Below, one piece after another: positions 48,810-57,133 of a DNA stretch of 64,000 nucleotides (position 1 is its first letter; each line of letters opens with the position of its first letter). Location of the stretch: assembly GCF_003332275.1 (NCBI RefSeq), contig NZ_QOVA01000009.1, forward strand, positions 145,593 to 209,592, read 5' to 3'. The position numbers were made by a program, and so were the translations under genes. The stretch is from Edaphovirga cremea (lineage in GTDB: Bacteria > Pseudomonadota > Gammaproteobacteria > Enterobacterales > Enterobacteriaceae). The notes beneath the pieces were generated by a model. That model saw only the letters and a program-made list of their open reading frames with translations. It was not told where the DNA came from and did not search any database.

Positions 48810-49736
48810 CTGAAAAAACCAACGCTGGTGGTTGCGCTGGGTGGAAATGCCCTGTTACGCCGTGGAGAACCGTTGGAGGCGGCCGTTCAACGCCGCAATA
48901 TCGCCATCGCGGCAAAAACGCTCGCCGCGTTGAGTCAGGAGTGGCGCATCGTTCTGGTTCACGGTAACGGACCGCAGGTTGGGTTGCTGGCATTGCAAAA
49001 CAGCGCCTGCACGCAGGTCGCCCCCTATCCGCTCGATGTGCTTGGCGCCGAGTCTCAGGGAATGATCGGTTACATGCTGATTCAGGAACTGAAAAACTGC
49101 CTGCCCGATCGCGAAATCAGCGCGTTGTTGACCCAGGTGGAAGTCGATCCGCACGATCCCGCGTTTCAGGATCCAACCAAATTCATCGGGCCGGTTTACA
49201 ACGCCGATCAGGCCGCTGAACTCATCAAACTGAAAGGCTGGGAAATGAAGGCTGACGGCAAGTATCTGCGTCGCGTCGTGGCATCGCCGCTGCCGCTGCA
49301 CATCATTGAAGGTGCGGCTATCAGTACGCTGGTAGCCCATGATCATCTGGTGATTTGCAGCGGTGGCGGGGGTATTCCCGTCGTGCGCAGTGATGCCGGG
49401 ATGACCGGGATCGAAGCCGTGATCGATAAAGATATGTCGGCCGCCCTGCTGGCTCGGCAGATCAAAGCCGATGCGCTGCTGATCCTCACCGACGCCGATG
49501 CCGTTTACCTCAACTGGGACACGCCACAGCAAGAGGCGCTGCGACATACCACGCCGCAGACGTTATCCACGATGCATTTCGACGCGGGTTCGATGGGACC
49601 GAAAATCCGGGCTTCCTGTGACTTTGTCACTGCAACCGGCGGCATCGTGGGGATTGGTTCGCTGGAAGAGGGTGTCGCCATTATGCGTGGCGACAAAGGC
49701 ACGTTGATTACCCCCTCGTCCCAAACCCAACACTGA
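48756..49736 (+). CDS. arcC: carbamate kinase
   Basis: 326 aa. It transfers phosphate from carbamoyl phosphate to ADP, the ATP-forming step of the pathway. It has the amino-acid-kinase fold motifs VVALGGNALL, VHGNGPQVG and ICSGGGGIPV. The first 18 residues are encoded by three 18-base tandem repeats (MNKTLT/MNNTLA/LNKTSP) that lie before the normal family start region (KKPTLVVALGG). Either they form a short extension or translation starts later, for example at the second ATG (48774). Second gene of the operon. Confidence 0.94.
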   Translation: MNKTLTMNNTLALNKTSPLKKPTLVVALGGNALLRRGEPLEAAVQRRNIAIAAKTLAALSQEWRIVLVHGNGPQVGLLALQNSACTQVAPYPLDVLGAESQGMIGYMLIQELKNCLPDREISALLTQVEVDPHDPAFQDPTKFIGPVYNADQAAELIKLKGWEMKADGKYLRRVVASPLPLHIIEGAAISTLVAHDHLVICSGGGGIPVVRSDAGMTGIEAVIDKDMSAALLARQIKADALLILTDADAVYLNWDTPQQEALRHTTPQTLSTMHFDAGSMGPKIRASCDFVTATGGIVGIGSLEEGVAIMRGDKGTLITPSSQTQH

Positions 49737-49790
49737 TTCTTTCAGGCTGCCGGACGGCAGCCTGTATGACCTGACTAGAGGAAAAACATC

Positions 49791-50795
49791 ATGAGTTATA
49801 ACTTGCATCACCGCCATTTCCTGAAACTGCTCGACTTCACCCCGTCAGAAATTCACTTCCTGCTGACGCTGGCCGCCGATCTTAAAAAAGCGAAATACGC
49901 TGGCTATGAACAACAGCATTTGAAGGGAAAAAATATCGCGCTGATCTTTGAAAAAACCTCCACCCGCACGCGCTGCGCTTTTGAAGTTGCCGCTTTCGAC
50001 CAAGGCGCGCAAGTCACTTACCTCGGCCCATCTGGCTCACAGATTGGTCATAAAGAATCAATGAAAGATACTGCGCGGGTGCTGGGCAGAATGTATGACG
50101 GCATTGAGTACCGCGGTTTTGGTCAGGAGATTGTGGAAGAACTGGCGCAGTTTGCAGGTGTACCAGTGTGGAACGGCTTGACCAACGAGTTTCACCCCAC
50201 GCAGATCCTCGCCGATCTGATGACCATGCTGGAGCATGCAGGTGGTAAACCACTCAACCAGATCAAATTCGCCTATCTGGGCGATGCCCGCAACAACATG
50301 GGCAATTCGCTGATGGTGGGCGCCGCCAAAATGGGCATGGATATCCGCCTGGTTGCACCACGCAGTTACTGGCCAGAGGTTGAACTGATCGAACAATGCC
50401 GCACTATTGCCGCCCAGACTGGCGCGGTGATTACGTTGACAGAGCACGTTGAAGAAGGCGTGGCGGGCGTTGATTTCCTCTACACCGACGTGTGGGTGTC
50501 GATGGGCGAACCCAAAACTGCCTGGGCTGAACGGGTGGCGTTGATGAAGCCTTATCAAATCAATATGAATGTCATCAAGGCCACCGGCAATTCGCAGGTG
50601 AAATTCATGCACTGTCTGCCAGCGTTCCACAACGAACAGACCGCCATGGGGAAAGAGATCGAGATGGCTTATGGCCTGAAAGGTCTTGAAGTGACTGAAG
50701 ATGTCTTCGAGTCGGCGCACTCCATCGTATTCGATGAGGCTGAAAACCGCATGCACACCATTAAGGCCGTCATGGTCGCCACACTCGGCGATTAA
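49791..50795 (+). CDS. arcB: catabolic ornithine carbamoyltransferase
   Basis: 334 aa. In this operon it works in the phosphorolysis direction, citrulline to ornithine and carbamoyl phosphate. Carbamoyl-phosphate motif STRTRC ([13 protein letters not shown], near 54-66), ornithine/HCLPAFH motif near 274. The sequence also resembles anabolic ArgF/ArgI; operon context decides the call. Third gene, 54 bases after arcC. Confidence 0.94.
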   Translation: MSYNLHHRHFLKLLDFTPSEIHFLLTLAADLKKAKYAGYEQQHLKGKNIALIFEKTSTRTRCAFEVAAFDQGAQVTYLGPSGSQIGHKESMKDTARVLGRMYDGIEYRGFGQEIVEELAQFAGVPVWNGLTNEFHPTQILADLMTMLEHAGGKPLNQIKFAYLGDARNNMGNSLMVGAAKMGMDIRLVAPRSYWPEVELIEQCRTIAAQTGAVITLTEHVEEGVAGVDFLYTDVWVSMGEPKTAWAERVALMKPYQINMNVIKATGNSQVKFMHCLPAFHNEQTAMGKEIEMAYGLKGLEVTEDVFESAHSIVFDEAENRMHTIKAVMVATLGD

Positions 50796-50884
50796 CCCTC
50801 TGCGGTTGGTTCGCTGAGCCAACCGCCATTTGCAGCTCACATTGATTAACCGGTAGCGCCAACGCGCTACAGGAGGGCTTTGCT

Positions 50885-52318
50885 ATGTCTGAGAAAAAAC
50901 TCGGGTTGAGCGCGCTGATCGCACTGGTCATCGGCTCAATGATTGGCGGCGGCGTGTTCAGCCTGCCGCAGAACTTCGCCGCATCGGCCTCGTCCGGCGC
51001 CTTGCTGATTGGCTGGGGTATCACGGCTGTCGGGATGATATGTCTGGCGTTGATCTTCCAGTTACTCAACCGCCGCCGTCCCGATCTGGAAGGCGGGATC
51101 TACAGTTACGCCCGCGCAGGGTTTGGTGATTTCGTTGGCTTTCAGGCGGCGTGGGGATACTGGTTTTCCGCCTGGCTCGGCAACGTGTCCTATGCGGTTC
51201 TTTTATTCAGCGCGTTGAGCTTCTTTTTCCCAATATTTGGTCTGGGCAATAACTGGCAATCGATCATCGGCGCTTCAGTGGTGCTGTGGTTGGTTCACAC
51301 GCTGGTTTTGAAGGGCGTTCAGGAAGCGGCCTTCATCAACACCATCCTTACCGTCGTGAAAGTGTTGGTTCTGCTGGTATTTATCGCCGCAGCCGTGATC
51401 GCCTTCCGCATCGGCATTTTTACCGCTGACTTCTGGGGTCGACTGATGCTCGTTGAGGGGCACAGCCCGGCGCTGTTTGAACAGGTGAAAAGCACCATGC
51501 TGGTCACGACGTGGGTGTTCATCGGTATCGAAGGGGCAACGGTAGTGTCGTCACGGGCGGCGAAACGCAGTGACATCGGCAAAGCCACTGTCCTGGGTTT
51601 GCTGGGCTGCCTGGCAATCTATCTGCTGGTCAGTTTGCTGTCGATGGGCGTGCTGGATCAGGCGACTCTTGGCGGGCTGAAGAATCCGTCAATGGCGGGC
51701 GTACTGGAGTCCATTGTCGGCGCGTGGGGAGCTAAATTCGTGGCCGCTGGCGTAATTTTATCCGTTGCTGGCGCATTGCTGGCCTGGACATTGTTCGCCG
51801 CCGAACTGCCTTTTGTTGCAGCCAAAGACGGGATGTTCCCAAAGGTGTTTGCGAAAGTGAACGCCAACCATTCTCCCATGGTCGCCTTATGGATCACCAA
51901 CGGGTTGATTCAACTTTTTTTAATCCTGACACTATTTTACAGCGCGGGCTATCAGGCTCTGTTCTCCATCGCGACGGCCGCCATTCTGCCACCGTATCTG
52001 TTAAGCGCGGCGTATGGCCTGAAACTGGCTTTACAGGGTGATAGCTATCAACCCAGCGAGGGGCGTTCGCAGGATATCGCGCTGGGACTGATTGGTACTC
52101 TGTATGGCGTGTGGCTGTGTTATGCCGCAGGCGGCCAAATGATGCTCTCTTCCCTACTGTTCATGCCGGGTATCTTCGTCTATTGGTGGCACAAAAAAGA
52201 CATTGGCGCTGCAACCATCTTCAAACCTTTTGAAATGGCTATTGCTGCGTTGCTGGTTCTGCTGTCGGTCATAACGCTGGTGATGATTTATCACGGAGAT
52301 CTGACGCTGATTGCCTGA
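50885..52318 (+). CDS. arcD: arginine/ornithine antiporter
   Basis: 477 aa APC-family transporter with about 12 transmembrane helices. It starts with the family consensus LSALIALVIGSMIGGGVFSLPQN and has the IEGATVVSSRA segment in helix 6. It exchanges external arginine for ornithine, feeding the pathway without energy cost. AGGAGG lies 8 bases before the ATG. A hairpin GCCTGA / TCAGGC (52312-52334) lies at its end. Confidence 0.93.
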   Translation: MSEKKLGLSALIALVIGSMIGGGVFSLPQNFAASASSGALLIGWGITAVGMICLALIFQLLNRRRPDLEGGIYSYARAGFGDFVGFQAAWGYWFSAWLGNVSYAVLLFSALSFFFPIFGLGNNWQSIIGASVVLWLVHTLVLKGVQEAAFINTILTVVKVLVLLVFIAAAVIAFRIGIFTADFWGRLMLVEGHSPALFEQVKSTMLVTTWVFIGIEGATVVSSRAAKRSDIGKATVLGLLGCLAIYLLVSLLSMGVLDQATLGGLKNPSMAGVLESIVGAWGAKFVAAGVILSVAGALLAWTLFAAELPFVAAKDGMFPKVFAKVNANHSPMVALWITNGLIQLFLILTLFYSAGYQALFSIATAAILPPYLLSAAYGLKLALQGDSYQPSEGRSQDIALGLIGTLYGVWLCYAAGGQMMLSSLLFMPGIFVYWWHKKDIGAATIFKPFEMAIAALLVLLSVITLVMIYHGDLTLIA

Positions 52319-52489
52319 CTCTCACGTTTCAGGCAGATGAGGAAACGTAATTCAGTTTTGGAATAAATTTTACTCAATTGACCAATATAAATGATAAGTC
52401 GGTAAGCAAATTGGCAACCTGATTTGCTTACCCCGGCAATTGGTAAAAAAATCCATTCCCCATTAATCATATGATTCAGGTAGGTTTTT

Positions 52490-53026
52490 ATGATAAAAAA
52501 ACACACAGACTCCCGTGCTGAGGAACAGCATAAACTCGCCCTTTGCCATAAGCTAATCATCAGTAATAATTATTCTTCACAAGATGAAATCCGCAGGGAA
52601 TTGATGCGTGCTGGTTATAGCCATATTGGTCAATCCAGCGTTTCGCGACTCTTGAAAACGTTGGGCGTGACCAAAGTTCGTAACGCCAAAGGCATCAAGG
52701 TCTATACGCTGGATCACAGCCATCAGGCCACGCCTGCGATCGAAACGCCACTCTCCTCCATGGTGCTCGGCGTGCAGTGCAACGCCCACTTCGTTTTGAT
52801 CCTGACGATTGGCGGTTATGCCCGCGCTATCGCCAAAGTATTGGATTTACAAAACCTTCCTGAAATTTTGGGTATTGTGGCGGCGAACTCATCGGTGTGG
52901 ATCACACCGCGACGGGAGTACTCGTTGGTTTACCTGCACAAGCGCATCTCTGACGCCCTTGGCTTGCCTCCCGCCCTCCCCGCAGGACAGAGCCGGAAAT
53001 TCCCCGTCGCTATAGCTGAAGGCTAA
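52490..53026 (+). CDS. ArgR-family regulator of the arginine deiminase operon
   Basis: 178 aa, slightly longer than E. coli ArgR (156). N-terminal winged helix with the SSQDEIRRELMRAGYSHIGQSSVSRLL pattern in residues 29-55; C-terminal oligomerisation domain from about 85. The arginine-binding GDD of ArgR (two Asp) is replaced by A132-N133-S134, in an otherwise alignable GIVA..SSVWITP. It thus may not bind arginine as corepressor in the usual way. The Salmonella cluster carries an ArgR-like gene at the same place. Likely target: the arcA promoter. Confidence 0.88.
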   Translation: MIKKHTDSRAEEQHKLALCHKLIISNNYSSQDEIRRELMRAGYSHIGQSSVSRLLKTLGVTKVRNAKGIKVYTLDHSHQATPAIETPLSSMVLGVQCNAHFVLILTIGGYARAIAKVLDLQNLPEILGIVAANSSVWITPRREYSLVYLHKRISDALGLPPALPAGQSRKFPVAIAEG

Positions 53027-53090
53027 GTGAGCGCTTTGTACTAAAAAACGCCGCTTGGCACACAATCCCAGACATTCGTTAAAAAAGCCG

Positions 53091-53119
53091 TTGACGATTT
53101 TGAGCCAATACGGTTTAAT
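53091..53119 (+). promoter_or_regulatory. promoter of the tRNA-Phe gene
   Basis: TTGACG (53091-53096), 17 bases, TTTAAT (53114-53119), followed by a GC-rich discriminator (GCGCCCC) 10 bases before the tRNA. Confidence 0.65.
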
Positions 53120-53129
53120 GCGCCCCGTT

Positions 53130-53205
53130 GCCCGGATAGCTCAGTCGGTAGAGCAGGGGATTGAAAATCCCCGTGTCCTTGGTTCGATTCCGAGTCCGGG
53201 CACCA
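53130..53205 (+). tRNA. pheV: tRNA-Phe (anticodon GAA)
   Basis: 76 nt with encoded CCA: GCCCGGA acceptor stem pairing with TCCGGGC, D-arm GCTCAGTCGGTAGAGC, anticodon stem-loop GGGGATTGAAAATCCCC, T-arm TTGGTTCGATTCCGA. Practically the E. coli pheU/pheV sequence. tRNA-Phe genes are frequent integration sites; accessory genes begin directly after this one. Confidence 0.97.
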
Positions 53206-53213
53206 TCATTTCG

Positions 53214-53237
53214 AACCCTCGCCTAGGCGAGGGTTTT
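53214..53237 (+). terminator. terminator of tRNA-Phe
   Basis: AACCCTCGCC-TA-GGCGAGGGTTTTT, a 10-bp stem and T tract 9 bases after the tRNA. Confidence 0.92.
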
Positions 53238-53245
53238 TGCTTTAT

Positions 53246-53354
53246 AGCTCAATTGGTATTGACCTAACTCACGACAACGGCCCGATCTTTCATCTGTTGC
53301 ACCAGTTTTCCCACACATCCCCTACTTCATGAAAACACGAAAACCACAATTCCC
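53246..53354 (+). repeat. 109-bp direct repeat, left copy
   Basis: Begins AGCTCAATTGGTATTGACC and runs to CACAATTCCC. It matches 60590-60701 in the same orientation with about five substitutions and one 3-base difference. It lies just after the tRNA-Phe terminator and marks the left edge of the mosaic island. Confidence 0.9.
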
Positions 53355-53533
53355 TGCTCTCCTGTAGGTGAAATTTGTCTCCTTTGGTGATGAAAAATGT
53401 GGTGTAAGATTCTCGTTATCGCCATGCATGTCAGCCTGCTGGCGGTTTGTGGTGGTTGTCGCAGCCAGAAAATAGAGGAAGAGAGTGTATTCAGTATGTA
53501 GTGCGATCCTCCGATGAGCCGGGGGATCTGTGA

Positions 53534-53836
53534 TTAAACGGCGAATCCGTAGTGAGTGCCATCTGGCAGTTCAATCTCAAGGCGCAGTTTGCCTCCAGTT
53601 GCTTCGATATATCGCTTGAGGGAGGACAACTTCAGGTCGCGCCCCGGCTTTTCCATACCGGCGACAGTCGGTTGTTTAATGCCGAGGGCCTGCGCCATAT
53701 CATTTTGTGTTTTGTTCAGGCGTTCACGTAGTTCAGCCAGATGAATATTTATCAGGATCTCTGCCGCTTTCGCCTGTGCGTCAGCAACAATCTCCGGCTT
53801 TTCAGTCGCCAGTATCTGGTCAAGGGTTCTGCTCAT
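53534..53836 (-). CDS. HigA-type antitoxin (XRE family)
   Basis: 100 aa. The helix-turn-helix lies at residues 44-75 (NDMAQALGIKQPTVAGMEK); the C-terminal part LRLEIELPDGTHYGF is typical of antitoxins of the HigA/XRE-COG5606 type. It overlaps the toxin gene by four bases (ATGA). In such pairs the antitoxin neutralises the toxin and represses the operon. A truncated second copy lies at 56404. Confidence 0.85.
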   Translation of the reverse strand: MSRTLDQILATEKPEIVADAQAKAAEILINIHLAELRERLNKTQNDMAQALGIKQPTVAGMEKPGRDLKLSSLKRYIEATGGKLRLEIELPDGTHYGFAV

Positions 53837-54195
53837 GAAAGCGGTTCCTTCTCGGTTAATTTTTTCAGGTGCTGTGTAAATTCGGTATCAGCAATCGGTA
53901 TCATCACGTCATAAAAACGTTTTTCATTGCCCACTTTGTTACCGGCGCAAAGCACTATTCCTTTACGCAGCGGATCAAAAGCAAAAAATGCTCTGATGGG
54001 ATCATCGTGGCTCTGGACGCGCAGTTCCTTCATGTTGCGATACTGCGAGCCATTTATCGTATCTGCATAAGGTCTGGACAGCGTTGGCCCTTTTTCCCGC
54101 AGTACAATCAGTGAAGCCAGTATGTTTACTCTGTCAACAGAGTTCAGTGCATCAAACCAGTGATCAAACGTGTCGGTTGTTTCAATTATCCACAC
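53833..54195 (-). CDS. HigB/RelE-type toxin
   Basis: 120 aa. Phage-derived Gp49/HigB-like: N-terminal IIETTDTFDHWFDAL, the central RNMKELRVQSHDDPIRAFFAFDP with the conserved basic and aromatic residues, and VLCAGNKVGNEKRFYD. The family are ribosome-dependent mRNA interferases. Toxin precedes antitoxin, the HigBA order. Two 16-base direct repeats upstream look like the operator. An internally deleted copy is at 56508-56716. Confidence 0.85.
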   Translation of the reverse strand: MWIIETTDTFDHWFDALNSVDRVNILASLIVLREKGPTLSRPYADTINGSQYRNMKELRVQSHDDPIRAFFAFDPLRKGIVLCAGNKVGNEKRFYDVMIPIADTEFTQHLKKLTEKEPLS

Positions 54196-54214
54196 AGTGA
54201 CTCCTTATCCATTA

Positions 54215-54246
54215 TAGGTTAAATACTATATAGGTCAAATACTATA
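54215..54246 (-). promoter_or_regulatory. operator repeats upstream of the toxin-antitoxin pair
   Basis: TAGGTTAAATACTATA and TAGGTCAAATACTATA in tandem, 16 bases each with one difference, starting 20 bases before the toxin start. Probable binding site of the HTH antitoxin. Confidence 0.6.
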
Positions 54247-54436
54247 AAAGATGAAACTGACATAGCGATGCCAGCGGCTCAAGATGAACATCAGGAATTC
54301 GGAATGTGTATTCCAGGAATGATGAGAGGAAGGCCTTTACTACCTCCTTGCGGACGTAGCCAATATTTGCAAAAGGATTATTGGTGGGAGGATCGTCGCC
54401 CGGAAAACCAGATGCTTCTTGCAGATCGCGAAGCAT
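54242..54436 (-). CDS. unknown small frame, possibly a gene remnant
   Basis: 64 codons starting MLRDLQEASGFPGDDPPTNN, with a plausible protein-like composition (NPFANIGYVRKEVVKAFLSSF). It runs into the operator repeats of the toxin gene, so it may be the surviving part of a longer gene. I do not recognise a family. There is no clear ribosome site. Confidence 0.25.
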   Translation of the reverse strand: MLRDLQEASGFPGDDPPTNNPFANIGYVRKEVVKAFLSSFLEYTFRIPDVHLEPLASLCQFHLL

Positions 54437-54557
54437 AAGGGACTGTCAACGACAGCGTTTTGCATGGGCGAGTTTATCTGACTGAGGTAATAAAAGAAGG
54501 GAAATCCTATTTTGAGTTAATAGAGTTGTTTGCTGATTTTTTCGCCGCTTGATGAAT

Positions 54558-54857
54558 GTAAAACTGACGCGCTGCGCTTGTCGTCTCCCGCGTTTTTATC
54601 AGTCGGTTATACTGATAAAAACGCGGGAGCTCCTGGAGTGCCTCACTGATATTCAGAAATGCGGTAGCGGGAAGGCCAGATTTGCTCTGGTGATATACCG
54701 AGTTCTTCGGCAATCAGTCTTTCGCCTTTAGGCCAGTGTCTTGTCAGCGCGTTTGCCAGCGTAGAAGATGCCAGACCCGCTTTGCGGGAAACAGCAGCGA
54801 GTGTTGTTCCTTTCTTTCTTAAGCCAGCGATGATGTCGGCTGGATGCCAGTCTTTAT
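54558..54857 (-). repeat. 300-bp duplicated segment, copy 1 (Ner-like gene and terminator)
   Basis: Matches 56735-57034 in the same orientation with only about four substitutions. It holds the coding part of a Ner/Nlp-type regulator and its terminator. Confidence 0.9.
54585..54629 (-). terminator. long hairpin terminator after the Ner-like gene, copy 1
   Basis: Perfect 19-bp stem CTCCCGCGTTTTTATCAGT / ACTGATAAAAACGCGGGAG with a 7-base loop, 14 bases after the regulator's stop. An unusually long perfect stem for a bacterial terminator. Confidence 0.75.
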
Positions 54858-54864
54858 TGATCAT
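54643..54864 (-). CDS. Ner/Nlp-family DNA-binding protein, copy 1
   Basis: 73 aa from ATG at 54864 (MINKDWHPADIIAGLRKKG). Helix-turn-helix of the Mu Ner / enterobacterial Nlp (SfsB) type: TTLAAVSRKAGLASSTLANALTRHWPKGERLIAEELG, with conserved end PEQIWPSRY. Such proteins repress phage early promoters or act as regulators. A copy differing by Ala/Val and in its first residues lies at 56820-57044. Confidence 0.85.
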   Translation of the reverse strand: MINKDWHPADIIAGLRKKGTTLAAVSRKAGLASSTLANALTRHWPKGERLIAEELGISPEQIWPSRYRISEYQ

Positions 54865-54983
54865 TTCTATTGTCCTCACTCCATAATGCCACAATTGGCA
54901 TCATTTGTTCAGTATGTCTAAACAACTACGATGTTAAGTAATGCTAAACACTAAGTCAATATAGATCACTGATGGTGTTACCT

Positions 54984-55253
54984 ATGCTTCCCGCTCGTCT
55001 TAAGTCCGCCCGGCAAAACGCCAACCTAACCCAAGAGAGACTGGGTGTACTCGCTGGCATAGAGGAAGAAACAGCCCGTTCCCGGGTGTCTCAGTATGAA
55101 GGTGGAATACACCGTCCGACATTTGAAATGATGTGTTCATTCGCCAAAGTACTTAACGTACCGGAGTGTTATTTTTATATCGTTGATGATCGTTTTGCGG
55201 AGAGGATTCTTGAGCTTTATTTGGAATATAAAATCCCTTCGTCTGAATACTGA
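54984..55253 (+). CDS. XRE-family regulator, first of a tandem pair
   Basis: 89 aa from MLPARLKSARQNANLTQERLG; an earlier in-frame ATG (54972) is less likely because the aligned position in the sister unit is followed by a stop. The HTH lies at residues 3-62; ends with VLNVPECYFYIVDDRFAERILELY. About 80% identical to the next gene over the HTH. The upstream regions also match (GTCTAA-CAAC..., TGCTAAACA), so a whole promoter-gene unit was duplicated. Confidence 0.82.
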   Translation: MLPARLKSARQNANLTQERLGVLAGIEEETARSRVSQYEGGIHRPTFEMMCSFAKVLNVPECYFYIVDDRFAERILELYLEYKIPSSEY

Positions 55254-55347
55254 TAGAATAATATAAGCACTGTTCAGGAAGTCTAAGCAACGCATGTGTA
55301 AAGTAGTGCTAAACATGCTATCAATAAATTCTATTGATGGTGTAATC

Positions 55348-55614
55348 ATGTTGCCAGTTCGTCTCAAAAACGCTCGATTGAGGGCGAATTTCACTCAGGA
55401 AAAGTTAGGTGTGTTAGCTGGTATTGAAGAAGCCACAGCACGCTCTCGCATATCTCAGTACGAAAGCGGAATACATCGGCCAACATTTGAAATGATGTGC
55501 GCGTTTGCCAAGGTACTTAATGTACCAGAGTGCTATTTTTATACAGTGGATGATGATTTTGCGGAAACTATCCTGAAATTACATAACGGTGAAACTGTTC
55601 AATGGAGAAAATAA
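55348..55614 (+). CDS. XRE-family regulator, second of a tandem pair
   Basis: 88 aa from MLPVRLKNARLRANFTQEKLG. HTH as in the preceding gene (EEATARSRISQYESGIHRPTFEMM). Its stop lies one base before the start of the following membrane-protein gene, so the two form an operon and the regulator probably controls it. Its DNA is AT-richer than copy 1. Confidence 0.82.
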   Translation: MLPVRLKNARLRANFTQEKLGVLAGIEEATARSRISQYESGIHRPTFEMMCAFAKVLNVPECYFYTVDDDFAETILKLHNGETVQWRK

Positions 55615-55615
55615 T

Positions 55616-56278
55616 ATGGACATTAGATTTATCAATATATTGAAATCTATTGAAATTGCAGAAAAACGCACTCAAATAAAAAACAAGAAACCCAAAAAAG
55701 AATTCAGACTATTTGCTTTAATTATAGGACTAACTATTTCCTCAGTTATCTTGGCGTTGCTTAGTTATGCATTCAGTTATAAACATCTTCTACTAGTATC
55801 CCTGATCATACTAATGATTGCTTATTTTATCGTTATAATTACACCATTTTTTACCGCATACCAAAACAGAAATAAGATAAAGAAGTCATATACTCTACCC
55901 TTCTGCTTAGCAATTGACCTAAACATCAAAAAAGAATTCATCATTGACCAACATTACCTTCCTGCACTTATAGCAATAGACAAAAATGAACTTGAGTTAG
56001 GATTATTAGAAATAAAGCATGAAAGAACATTTCTGGAAAAACGAATTTTCCTTATAACTGGCCCTGTAGATAAATTAGGGATACTCCCGGGTATTATTTC
56101 TTCCTTCGCTGCGGCTACGAAGTTTGCCGATCCTAATGGGTGGTTGATGGGTATCACATATGGATATATTGCATTAGTTATTCTTTCTTTATTTTTCTAT
56201 CATATAATGATGCGTTATGATCGTATGATTGCACTTACTGAGTTAGCAATATCAACGAAGCCTAATACAGCTAATTAA
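55616..56278 (+). CDS. unknown inner-membrane protein
   Basis: 220 aa from ATG at 55616, GGAG 8 bases upstream. A basic cytoplasmic start (KRTQIKNKKPKK) is followed by two hydrophobic helices (about 32-55 and 60-82), a soluble middle of about 80 residues, and further hydrophobic stretches near 150-165 and 175-200. I recognise no family. Very AT-rich, unlike the core genome. Its coupling to an XRE regulator in a toxin-antitoxin island suggests an accessory or defence role, which is only inference. Confidence 0.65.
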   Translation: MDIRFINILKSIEIAEKRTQIKNKKPKKEFRLFALIIGLTISSVILALLSYAFSYKHLLLVSLIILMIAYFIVIITPFFTAYQNRNKIKKSYTLPFCLAIDLNIKKEFIIDQHYLPALIAIDKNELELGLLEIKHERTFLEKRIFLITGPVDKLGILPGIISSFAAATKFADPNGWLMGITYGYIALVILSLFFYHIMMRYDRMIALTELAISTKPNTAN

Positions 56279-56403
56279 GTTGTAATCTTTTGATTAAATA
56301 TTATGTTTAAATTTATTCTAATAGTCTTCTTGTCATCATCAGAACAAACTGATGATGACGCGGGAGAGATCTGAGTTATTTTTGGGCTTGCGGTAACAGG
56401 AAA

Positions 56404-56716
56404 GCCAGATGAATATTTATCAGGATCTCTGCCGCTTTCGCCTGTGCGTCAGCAACAATCTCCGGCTTTTGAATCGCCAGTATCTGGTCAAGGGTTCTGC
56501 TCATAAAAGCGGTTCCTTCTCGGTTAATTTTTTCAGGTGCTGTGTAAATTCGGTATCAGCAATCGGTATCATCACATCATAAAAACGTTTTTCATTGCCC
56601 ACTTTGTTACCGGCGCACAATCAGTGATGCCAGTACGTTTACTCTGTCAGCAGAGTTCAGTGCATCAAACCAGTGATCAAACGTGTCGGTTGTTTCAATT
56701 ATCCACACAGTGACTT
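56404..56716 (-). pseudogene. decayed second copy of the HigB/HigA-type module
   Basis: 56404-56617 matches 53736-53949 and 56618-56716 matches 54105-54203, with a 155-base internal deletion in the toxin part. The antitoxin is cut after about 34 residues. 155 is not a multiple of three, so the toxin frame is lost. Sequence identity of the kept parts is above 95%. Confidence 0.88.
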
Positions 56717-56734
56717 CTTCGCCATTTTATGAAG

Positions 56735-57034
56735 GTAAAACTGACGCGCTGCGCTTGTCGTCTCCCGCGTTTTTATCAGTCGGTTATACTGATAAAAACG
56801 CGGGAGCTCCTGGAGTGCCTCACTGATATTCAGAAATACGGTAGCGGGAAGGCCAGATTTGCTCTGGTGATATACCGAGTTCTTCGGCAATCAGTCTTTC
56901 GCCTTTAGGCCAGTGTCTTGTCAGCGCGTTTACCAGCGTAGAAGATGCCAGACCCGCTTTGCGGGAAACGGCAGCGAGTGTTGTTCCTTTCTTTCTTAAG
57001 CCAGCGATGATGTCGGCTGGATGCCAGTCTTTGT
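56735..57034 (-). repeat. 300-bp duplicated segment, copy 2
   Basis: Counterpart of 54558-54857, same orientation, about 99% identical. In this copy it follows the decayed toxin remnant directly, whereas in copy 1 some 340 bases intervene. Confidence 0.9.
56762..56806 (-). terminator. long hairpin terminator after the Ner-like gene, copy 2
   Basis: Same 19-bp perfect stem and 7-base loop as at 54585. Confidence 0.75.
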
Positions 57035-57044
57035 TATCTGCCAT
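56820..57044 (-). CDS. Ner/Nlp-family DNA-binding protein, copy 2
   Basis: 74 aa from ATG at 57044 (MADNKDWHPADIIAGLRKKG), preceded by AAGGAGAT. Identical to copy 1 apart from its first residues and one Ala to Val change. It is divergent from an XRE gene at 57134, so this pair may form a phage-type repressor/anti-repressor switch. Family role as for Mu Ner. Confidence 0.87.
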   Translation of the reverse strand: MADNKDWHPADIIAGLRKKGTTLAAVSRKAGLASSTLVNALTRHWPKGERLIAEELGISPEQIWPSRYRISEYQ

Positions 57045-57082
57045 ATTTAAATCTCCTTGTAACGACATTTATCAATAATCCT

Positions 57083-57125
57083 ATTTTGGGATAATTTTGT
57101 ACATAGTTGATATTCGATTTTGGGA
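57083..57125. promoter_or_regulatory. repeated motif between divergent Ner-like and XRE genes
   Basis: ATTTTGGGATA occurs twice in direct orientation about 32 bases apart in the 89-base gap between the two divergent regulator genes. Likely operators for one or both. Confidence 0.5.
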
Positions 57126-57133
57126 TATTAATC

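Noticed and set aside
53055..53267. 70-codon frame on the plus strand
   Set aside because: It is read through the tRNA-Phe gene and its terminator.
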